NCBI GenBank assembly: GCA_902473545.1
Contig: CABRSG010000133.1
Coordinates: forward strand, 1 to 6,585
DNA length: 6,585 nucleotides
Direction: 5' to 3'
From: an uncultured Lachnospiraceae bacterium
Lineage (GTDB): Bacteria; Bacillota; Clostridia; Lachnospirales; Lachnospiraceae
This document shows positions 1-5,223 of this stretch, in pieces. Every line of letters starts with the position of its first letter. Position 1 is the first letter of the stretch. The notes under the pieces are model-generated. The model was not told the DNA's origin, made no database searches, and was given only the letters and a program-made list of their open reading frames with translations. Position numbers and translations under genes: made by a program.

Positions 1-1733
1 ACGATTGCCTCCGTGCGGGTGTCGATGCTGGAGGTTGCCTCATCCAGGATCATGACCGGCGGATCGGAGATCGCGGCGCGGGCGATGGAGAGAAGCTGGC
101 GCTGTCCCTGCGAAAGCTCGGCACCGTTGCCGGAGATTACAGTGTCGTAGCCCTGCGGCAGCATCTCGATGAAGTCGTGCGCGTTGGCGATTTTCGCCGC
201 CGCGTAAACCTCCTCGTCGGTAGCGTCCAGCTTGCCGTAACGGATGTTCTCCATGATGGTGCCGGAGAACAGATTTGTGTCCTGCAGAACCATGCCGAGC
301 GAGCGGCGCAGCTCCGGCTTTTTAATCTTATTGATATTGATGTCGTCGTAGCGGATCTTGCCGTCGGCGAGATCGTAAAAGCGGTTGATCAGGTTGGTGA
401 TGGTCGTTTTTCCGGCGCCGGTTGCGCCGACAAAGGCAATCTTCTGACCGGGCTTCGCGTAGAGCGAAATATTGTGCAGTACGATCTTATCCGGGTTGTA
501 GCCGAAATCCACATCATAGAAGCGCACGTCGCCCTCCATCTTTTTGTAGGTGAGCGTGCCGTCGCCGTGGCGGTGCTTCCATGCCCACATGCCGGTGCGC
601 TCGGGACATTCCGTCAGCTCGCCGTCCACATATTTTGCGCGGACAAGCGTCACGTAGCCCTCGTCCTCCTCCGGTTTTTCGTCCATCAGATCAAAGATAC
701 GGCCGGCTCCGGCGAGCGCCATCACGATAGAATTAAACTGCTGCGAAATCTGACCGATCGGGTTCGTGAACGATTTGGAGAGCTGCAGGAAGCTCGCGAT
801 CATGCCGACTGTGATGCCGCCGATATTGTTCAGTGCAAGCACACCGCCGACAATCGCGATCACCACATACTGCAGATTTCCGAGGTTGCTCATCACCGGC
901 ATCAGAATATTCGCATAGCGGTTGGCGTTGGTAGCGTTGCTGCAAAGCTCTTCATTTAATTTGTCGAAGGCTTCCTTCGAGCGATCCTCATAGTTAAACA
1001 CCTTTACGACCTTCTGTCCGTTGATCATTTCCTCAATGTAGCCGTTCGTCTCGCCGAGCGAAGCCTGCTGCCGGATAAAGTAGCGGCCGCTGTTCCCGGC
1101 GATCTTACCGGTGACGCGCAGCATGAAAAATACGGAAACCGCAACTACCAGCGAAAGGTGCAGGCTGGTCGTCAGCATCGCGATGATGACCGATACGATC
1201 GTGATCGCGGAGGAGATCATCTGTGTGAGGCTCTGGGAGAGCATCTGGCGCAGCGTATCCGTATCATTGGTGTAGTGGCTCATAATATCGCCGAAGGCGT
1301 GCGTGTCAAAATATTTGATCGGCAGCGTCTGCATATGTGAAAACATCTCGTCGCGGATGCGCTTCTGCACGCCCTGCGCGATCGTTACCATTGTTCTGGA
1401 ATAGAACAGCGTCGCCAGCACGCCGGCAAGGTAGATTGCCGCCATTTTCAGCAGTGTCTGAAAAAGCGGACCGAAGTCGGGATTTGCCGACTGCAGCAGC
1501 GGCGTCACATAATCGTCGATCAGTGTCTGTAAAAACAGTGAGGCAATGACGCCGGTGACGGAGCTTATCAGAATACAGACAAGCACCAGGATCATGTGGA
1601 ATTTGTAATCTCTGCCGATGTAGCCGAGCAGACGCTTCAGCGGGATCATTGGATTTTGTTTTTTCATCATTTCGCTGCGCGCTTCCTTTGTCATGCCGCG
1701 CGCCATCGCTTTGTGGTCATCCTGTCTACTCAT
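1..1733 (-). CDS. Heterodimeric ABC exporter, half-transporter B (catalytic-Glu subunit), 3' end outside window
   Basis: This is a membrane ABC half-transporter (TMD followed by NBD) that should pair with the upstream half-transporter to export a substrate using ATP. The visible 577 codons hold about six membrane segments (roughly residues 46-71, 91-111, 171-188, 191-208, 284-302, 305-320), then the ATPase domain. The ATPase motifs are Walker A GATGAGKT at 436-443, Q-loop Q484, signature LSQGQ at 540-544 and Walker B ILDE with catalytic E565. The signature departs from LSGGQ, as in the TM288-type partner of asymmetric exporters. A Trp-containing stretch of about 40 residues (about 358-400, including GMWAWKH) lies between the TMD and NBD. 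The ATG at 1733 is preceded by a strong AAAGGGGGAA site and overlaps the end of subunit A by 8 bp, so translation is probably coupled. The window ends just after Walker B, so the H-loop and roughly the last 50 residues are not seen. The substrate is unknown. A drug or toxic-compound exporter is likely given the MarR regulator. Confidence 0.93.
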   Translation of the reverse strand, partial: MSRQDDHKAMARGMTKEARSEMMKKQNPMIPLKRLLGYIGRDYKFHMILVLVCILISSVTGVIASLFLQTLIDDYVTPLLQSANPDFGPLFQTLLKMAAIYLAGVLATLFYSRTMVTIAQGVQKRIRDEMFSHMQTLPIKYFDTHAFGDIMSHYTNDTDTLRQMLSQSLTQMISSAITIVSVIIAMLTTSLHLSLVVAVSVFFMLRVTGKIAGNSGRYFIRQQASLGETNGYIEEMINGQKVVKVFNYEDRSKEAFDKLNEELCSNATNANRYANILMPVMSNLGNLQYVVIAIVGGVLALNNIGGITVGMIASFLQLSKSFTNPIGQISQQFNSIVMALAGAGRIFDLMDEKPEEDEGYVTLVRAKYVDGELTECPERTGMWAWKHRHGDGTLTYKKMEGDVRFYDVDFGYNPDKIVLHNISLYAKPGQKIAFVGATGAGKTTITNLINRFYDLADGKIRYDDININKIKKPELRRSLGMVLQDTNLFSGTIMENIRYGKLDATDEEVYAAAKIANAHDFIEMLPQGYDTVISGNGAELSQGQRQLLSIARAAISDPPVMILDEATSSIDTRTEAI

Positions 1734-3459
1734 CGTCCGATTCCCCCTTTACCTGAGAATAATAAACCTCCTGATAAATATGACTGGAGGCAAGCAGCTC
1801 ATCGTGCGTTCCGACTGCCGAGATCCGTCCGTTGTCCATGACAACGATCTTGTCGGCGTTCTGGACGGAGGAGATACGCTGCGCAATAATCAGCTTGGTC
1901 GTATCCGGGATTTCCTCGGCAAATGCCTTCTGGATCAGCGCATCGGTGCGGGTGTCCACCGCCGAGGTGCTGTCGTCCAGAATAAGGATCTTCGGCTTTT
2001 TCAGCAGCGCACGCGCAATACAGAGACGCTGTTTCTGACCGCCGGAAACGTTGGAGCCGCCCTGTTCGATGTGCGTGTCATAGCCGTCCGGAAAGGTGCG
2101 GATAAAGTCGTCCGCCTGGGCGAGCTGACAGGCATGGATCATTTCCTCGTCCGTCGCGTCCTTCTTTCCCCAGCGCAGGTTATCCTTGATAGTGCCGGAG
2201 AAGAGCACGTTTTTCTGCAGAACCATGGAAACGGCGTCGCGCAGAACCTCCAGGTCATACTCGCGCACGTCCAGTCCGCCCACCGTGAGACTGCCCTCCG
2301 TGATATCATACAGACGCGGAATGAGCTGCACAAGCGAGCTCTTCGCGCTTCCGGTGCCGCCGATAATGCCCACGGTCTCTCCGGATTTGATGTCCAGATT
2401 GATATCTTTGAGACTCAGGCGGTTTTTATCCTTTGAGTAGCTGAAGGAAACGTGTGAGAAGCAGATGTCGCCGTTTTTTACTTCCTTCACCGGCTGCGCG
2501 GCGTCTTTGATATCCGGCTGTTCCTTCAGCACCTCGTCGATACGCTCCACAGAAGCCCTGGACATGGTCACCATCACGAAAATCATGGAGAGCATCATAA
2601 GGCTCATCAGGATCTGCATGGTGTAGGTAAACATGGAGGTAAGCTCGCCGGTCGTCATGGTATTTGAGACGATCATATGGGCGCCGAACCAGGAGATCAA
2701 CAGCATACAGGTGTACACGCAGGTCTGCATGGCGGGGCTGTTGAAGGCGAGAAGCTTTTCTGCCTTATTAAAATCTTTAAAAATAGCGCCGGAGATATTG
2801 TTAAATTTCTCCTTCTCGTAATCCTCGCGCACAAATGATTTTACCACGCGGATGCCGTGGACGTTTTCCTGCACGACGTTGTTCAGCTTATCGTAGGTCT
2901 TAAACACGCGTGAGAAGATCGGGTGCGCCGTTACGATAATCGCAAAGAGTATGCAGCCGAGAACCGGAATGATAGCCAGGTAAATAAGTGCGAGACGCGG
3001 ATTGATCTTGCACGCCATCACGAACGCCGATATCAGCATGATCGGGGCGCGCACCGCCACACGGATCACCATCTGGTAGGCGTTCTGGACGTTAGTCACG
3101 TCGGTCGTCAGCCTTGTCACCAGACTGGAGGTAGAAAAACGGTCGATATTTGTGAAGGAAAAATCCTGCACCTTATAAAACATCGCCTGGCGCAGATTTT
3201 TCGCAAAACCGGCGCTGGCAACCGCGGCGTAATGACCGGAGAGCGCGCCGCAGGCAAGAGATGCCATCGCAGCGGCCACCAGAATAAGACCGTAAAAGAG
3301 AATCCGGTTCATGTTTCCGCTGCTGATGCCCTCATCGATCAGGCTTGCCATCAGAAACGGAATAAGCACCTCCAGGATTACCTCAAGGGTAACGCAGATG
3401 GGCGCAAGGATAGAGGGCTTTTTGTATTCCCCGATACAGCGAAGTAAATTTTTCAGCAT
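1726..3459 (-). CDS. Heterodimeric ABC exporter, half-transporter A (degenerate-site subunit)
   Basis: This is a complete 577-residue TMD-NBD half-transporter. Membrane segments lie at about residues 16-42, 53-75, 133-150, 155-180, 243-268 and 273-298, and the ATPase domain runs from about 330. The signature VSGGQ (471-475) and Q-loop Q415 are intact. Three catalytic positions deviate: Walker A reads GGTGSAKS (367-374) with Ala372 where Gly is usual, Asp496 replaces the catalytic Glu after Walker B Asp495, and Gln527 replaces the switch His (IAQRISS). Asp and Gln at the last two positions are the known marks of the degenerate-site subunit in TM287/288- or BmrCD-like exporters. The intact signature here would complete the active site of subunit B, while B's LSQGQ would face this subunit's weak site. 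The start at 3459 overlaps the MarR stop (ATGCTGA), and its AAGGAGG ribosome site lies inside the MarR coding sequence. The substrate cannot be told from sequence. Confidence 0.95.
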   Translation of the reverse strand: MLKNLLRCIGEYKKPSILAPICVTLEVILEVLIPFLMASLIDEGISSGNMNRILFYGLILVAAAMASLACGALSGHYAAVASAGFAKNLRQAMFYKVQDFSFTNIDRFSTSSLVTRLTTDVTNVQNAYQMVIRVAVRAPIMLISAFVMACKINPRLALIYLAIIPVLGCILFAIIVTAHPIFSRVFKTYDKLNNVVQENVHGIRVVKSFVREDYEKEKFNNISGAIFKDFNKAEKLLAFNSPAMQTCVYTCMLLISWFGAHMIVSNTMTTGELTSMFTYTMQILMSLMMLSMIFVMVTMSRASVERIDEVLKEQPDIKDAAQPVKEVKNGDICFSHVSFSYSKDKNRLSLKDINLDIKSGETVGIIGGTGSAKSSLVQLIPRLYDITEGSLTVGGLDVREYDLEVLRDAVSMVLQKNVLFSGTIKDNLRWGKKDATDEEMIHACQLAQADDFIRTFPDGYDTHIEQGGSNVSGGQKQRLCIARALLKKPKILILDDSTSAVDTRTDALIQKAFAEEIPDTTKLIIAQRISSVQNADKIVVMDNGRISAVGTHDELLASSHIYQEVYYSQVKGESDDE

Positions 3460-3944
3460 AAAGTATCATCCTCCTTTTTTTCATGCAATTTATGGCAGGA
3501 ATGTGTGCTGCTGCCGCCCAGCATCTGTGAGATCGTTTTCAGCATCGTAAGAAGCTGCGCTTCCTCTTCCGGCGTAAAGCATTCGGAGATAGAGTTGTCA
3601 AATTCGCCGATCGCGTGCCTCATCTGCTGCGCGACGACACGGCCTTTTTCCGTCAGAACCAGCTTTTTCAGGCGGGCGTCCCCGGAAACGGCCTGCCGGG
3701 TAATATAGCCGTTCTGCTCCAGATGCGATACTACGCTGGTGACGGAGGAGCGGCGGATGCCGAAAAGTTTTTCAATATCCCGGTGATAAACGTCCTGGCC
3801 GGTCTGCTCCGCGCGCTCCAGATGACCGATGATGCGGCTCTGTATTCCGGTAATGCTGTATTTCTGTGCGATCTCATCAATGCTGCGCTTGATCTGGTAG
3901 GAAACCATATTGATCCACAGTCCGATATGTTCCCTGTGATACAA
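3453..3944 (-). CDS. MarR-family transcriptional regulator of the adjacent ABC exporter
   Basis: This is a 163-residue winged helix-turn-helix regulator of the MarR family, which bind DNA as dimers and usually repress efflux genes until a ligand or oxidant releases them. With the TTG start, an N-terminal dimerisation helix with ITGIQSRIIGHL at 31-42 is followed by the DNA-binding region at about 52-102. There, DIEKLFGIRRSSVTSVVSHLE is the helix-turn-helix, DARLKK is the wing, and LTEKGR closes the domain. The TTG at 3944 is preferred because GTGAGGTGA ends 5-6 bases before it and the protein then begins where the family begins. An ATG at 3977 lies upstream of that ribosome site, and an in-frame ATG at 3908 would cut into the first helix. 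The polar C-terminal tail (about 144-163) contains Cys150, Cys163 and several His, and encodes the ribosome site of the next gene. It is first in the operon and probably autoregulates through the repeats at 3998-4024. Confidence 0.93.
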   Translation of the reverse strand: MYHREHIGLWINMVSYQIKRSIDEIAQKYSITGIQSRIIGHLERAEQTGQDVYHRDIEKLFGIRRSSVTSVVSHLEQNGYITRQAVSGDARLKKLVLTEKGRVVAQQMRHAIGEFDNSISECFTPEEEAQLLTMLKTISQMLGGSSTHSCHKLHEKKEDDTLC

Positions 3945-3949
3945 AATAA

Positions 3950-3958
3950 TCACCTCAC
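3950..3958 (-). promoter_or_regulatory. Ribosome binding site deciding the TTG start of the MarR gene
   Basis: On the minus strand this reads GTGAGGTGA. The AGGTG core (3951-3955) lies six bases before the TTG at 3944. No comparable site precedes the in-frame ATG codons at 3977 or 3908, so this site decides the start. Confidence 0.7.
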
Positions 3959-3969
3959 AATGTAAAATT

Positions 3970-3994
3970 TCCGGCAAAAAAGTTCGAAGCCGGA
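3970..3994 (-). other. GC stem-loop in the MarR operon leader
   Basis: On the minus strand TCCGGC and GCCGGA form a perfect 6-bp stem around a 13-base loop that holds TTCGAA and a run of six T. It sits in the predicted 5' untranslated region, between the proposed operators and the ribosome site. The T run is inside the loop rather than after the stem, so it is not an intrinsic terminator. It may affect mRNA stability or may be chance. Confidence 0.4.
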
Positions 3995-3997
3995 TTG

Positions 3998-4009
3998 TTT
4001 GAAATCTAA
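3998..4009 (-). promoter_or_regulatory. Candidate MarR operator, copy 1 (distal)
   Basis: On the minus strand this reads TTAGATTTCAAA, an imperfect palindrome of the form TTnGAnnTCnAA. A second copy lies 15 bp away. It falls at about +13 to +24 relative to the predicted start of transcription of the MarR operon, a position suited to autorepression. Binding by this MarR protein is an inference. Confidence 0.5.
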
Positions 4010-4012
4010 TAA

Positions 4013-4024
4013 TTTGAAATCGAA
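4013..4024 (-). promoter_or_regulatory. Candidate MarR operator, copy 2 (proximal)
   Basis: On the minus strand this reads TTCGATTTCAAA and shares GATTTCAAA exactly with copy 1 and the same TTnGAnnTCnAA symmetry. It begins four bases past the predicted -10 box and should cover the transcription start, so a bound dimer would block initiation. The 15-bp period puts the two copies about one and a half helical turns apart. Confidence 0.55.
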
Positions 4025-4027
4025 CAT

Positions 4028-4056
4028 ATTTTAATACGTACTTTCTATTTTGTCAA
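4028..4056 (-). promoter_or_regulatory. Promoter of the MarR-ABC exporter operon
   Basis: On the minus strand a perfect -35 box TTGACA (4051-4056) and a -10 box TAAAAT (4028-4033, five of six consensus bases) are separated by exactly 17 bp. Transcription should start near 4021, giving a leader of about 77 bases before the TTG. The near-consensus strength fits a promoter that needs a repressor to keep it off. Confidence 0.85.
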
Positions 4057-4085
4057 TTGTATTTTGGAAATTTTTCTGCTATACT
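4057..4085 (+). promoter_or_regulatory. Promoter of the hemerythrin-queH-argH gene set
   Basis: A -10 box TATACT (4080-4085) carries an extended TG motif at 4077-4078. A weak -35 box TTGTAT (4057-4062) lies 17 bp upstream. Transcription should start near 4092, about 50 bases before the hemerythrin ATG. The -35 box directly abuts that of the opposing MarR promoter. Confidence 0.7.
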
Positions 4086-4144
4086 AGCGACATAGGGCCG
4101 GGAGTCATATGCCCAATATCAGAAATAAAGGAGAGGACACCATC

Positions 4145-4549
4145 ATGAGTATTGTATTTGACAAATCACTGGAAACAGGAAATGAACTGATCGACAGCCA
4201 GCACAGGGAGCTGATTGCCAGAGTAAATAAACTGACAGAGGAGTGCGCAGTAGGCAAAGAGAAGAATGTTGCCGTACAGACGCTGGACTTTCTGATGGAC
4301 TACACGGTGATCCATTTTGCAGATGAGGAAAAGCTGCAGGAGGAGCACAATTACCCGCTTCTTGATCAGCATAAGGAGCAGCATGCGGCTTTTGTGAAGG
4401 CGGTGGACGAGCTGCGCGAGATGCTGGAGGAAGAGGAAGGACCGAGCGAAGCGTTTGTCGAGGCTGTGAAGAAGAACGTGGTCGACTGGCTTATTATCCA
4501 CATCCAGGGATGGGATAAAAAGGTTGCAGAGTTTGTCTGTGCAAAATAG
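4145..4549 (+). CDS. Bacteriohemerythrin (hemerythrin-like di-iron protein)
   Basis: This is a 134-residue single-domain hemerythrin, a soluble four-helix bundle whose di-iron centre binds O2 reversibly. In bacteria such proteins are linked to oxygen carriage, sensing or scavenging and sometimes to iron or NO handling. All seven ligands are present: His20, His57 and Glu61 (HFADE), His76 and His80 (HKEQH), His119 and Asp124 (HIQGWD). The length is typical, and no extra domain such as a methyl-accepting or cyclase module is attached, so this is a stand-alone cytoplasmic protein. The start at 4145 follows AAGGAGAGG (4128-4136) with 8-base spacing and matches the usual family N-terminus. An in-frame ATG at 4109 with a poorer GGGAG site would add 12 residues. 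The gene is divergent from the MarR-ABC operon and only 8 bp upstream of queH. Its exact physiological role here is not shown by the sequence. Confidence 0.95.
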   Translation: MSIVFDKSLETGNELIDSQHRELIARVNKLTEECAVGKEKNVAVQTLDFLMDYTVIHFADEEKLQEEHNYPLLDQHKEQHAAFVKAVDELREMLEEEEGPSEAFVEAVKKNVVDWLIIHIQGWDKKVAEFVCAK

Positions 4550-4557
4550 TCTGTCCT

Positions 4558-5199
4558 ATGAATAACCGCAATTATCAAAGGGAACTGGACCAAGTGATCG
4601 CAGGACTGGCAGAAAAGGTGCCGGTCCTGTTTCTGCATAGCTGTTGCGCGCCCTGCAGCAGCTATGTGCTGGAATACCTGTCGCAGTATTTCCGGATCAC
4701 TGTTTTTTATTATAACCCTAATATTTATCCGCAGGAGGAGTACCGCAAGCGTGTGGTGGAGCAGCAGCGTCTGATCCGCGAGATGCCCCTGAAGCATCCG
4801 GTAAGCTTTATCGAGGGCGATTTCGACGACGGGCATTACTATGAAGCGGTCAAAGGGCTGGAGCGCGAGCCGGAAGGCGGCGCGCGCTGCCGCGTCTGTT
4901 TTGCGCTGCGTCTGCGGGAGACGGCGAAGAGAGCTGTCCTTGCCAATGCCGATTACTTTGCGACCACGCTCACGATCAGCCCGCTGAAAAACGCAGCCGT
5001 TATCAATGAGATCGGGGAGCAGCTTGCCGGGGAGTACGGCGTTTCCTGGCTGCCCTCCGATTTTAAGAAAAAGAACGGCTTCAAGCGCTCCGGAGAGCTG
5101 TCCGCCAAATACGGGCTGTACAGACAGAACTACTGCGGGTGCGTATTCAGCATGAAAGGGGCTTGCGGCTGTGCGGAAAATATGATACACTCCGTATGA
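4558..5199 (+). CDS. queH: Epoxyqueuosine reductase QueH
   Basis: This 213-residue protein belongs to the QueH (formerly DUF208) family, which reduces epoxyqueuosine to queuosine at the wobble base of GUN-anticodon tRNAs. It is the non-homologous, cobalamin-independent counterpart of QueG. The family marks are all visible: the N-terminal LHSCCAPCSS with Cys29, Cys30 and Cys33, CRVC with Cys111 and Cys114, the TTLTISPLKN segment at about 137-145, the basic DFKKKNGFKRS segment near 168-178, and YCGC with Cys193 and Cys195. These cysteines include the ligands of the iron-sulfur and iron centre described for the family. The ATG at 4558 gives the usual family N-terminus, but the eight bases after the hemerythrin stop contain no purine-rich ribosome site. 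Expression may therefore rely on translational coupling to the hemerythrin gene. No other queuosine gene is in the window. Confidence 0.95.
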   Translation: MNNRNYQRELDQVIAGLAEKVPVLFLHSCCAPCSSYVLEYLSQYFRITVFYYNPNIYPQEEYRKRVVEQQRLIREMPLKHPVSFIEGDFDDGHYYEAVKGLEREPEGGARCRVCFALRLRETAKRAVLANADYFATTLTISPLKNAAVINEIGEQLAGEYGVSWLPSDFKKKNGFKRSGELSAKYGLYRQNYCGCVFSMKGACGCAENMIHSV

Positions 5200-5212
5200 G
5201 AAAAAACGAAAG

Positions 5213-5218
5213 AAGGGG
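5213..5218 (+). promoter_or_regulatory. Ribosome binding site of argH
   Basis: AAGGGG lies five bases before the ATG at 5224, inside the 24-bp gap after queH. It supports this start and independent translation of argH, in contrast to queH, which has no visible site. Confidence 0.6.
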
Positions 5219-5223
5219 AATTT

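Noticed and set aside
177..959. 260-codon plus-strand open frame opposite ABC subunit B
   Set aside because: It lies wholly antisense to a well-supported transporter, shows no recognisable motif and has the composition of a shadow of the opposite frame.
1726..1733. Gene overlap as a sign of a frameshift or split full-length transporter
   Set aside because: Each half-transporter has its own complete start, ribosome site and TMD-NBD order. Short overlaps are normal in this operon type.
1693..2436. 247-codon plus-strand open frame opposite ABC subunit A
   Set aside because: It is a shadow of the NBD coding strand, with no supporting domain or ribosome site.
2923..3447. 174-codon plus-strand open frame opposite the ABC subunit A membrane domain
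   Set aside because: It is His/Arg-rich nonsense-like sequence antisense to membrane helices, with no family resemblance.
3970..3994. Stem plus T run read as an intrinsic terminator or attenuator
   Set aside because: The six T lie in the loop, not after the stem. No alternative anti-stem or leader peptide is visible.
4095..4114. GGGC and GCCC inverted pair before the hemerythrin gene
   Set aside because: Four base pairs with a 12-base loop is too weak to call and is expected by chance.
4109..4144. Upstream in-frame ATG giving a 12-residue longer hemerythrin
   Set aside because: The GGGAG before it is only four bases away, whereas the ATG at 4145 has AAGGAGAGG at ideal spacing and matches the family N-terminus.
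4366..5190. 274-codon minus-strand open frame opposite hemerythrin and queH
   Set aside because: It is antisense to two genes with complete family motifs, and its low-complexity Ser/Leu runs mirror their codons.
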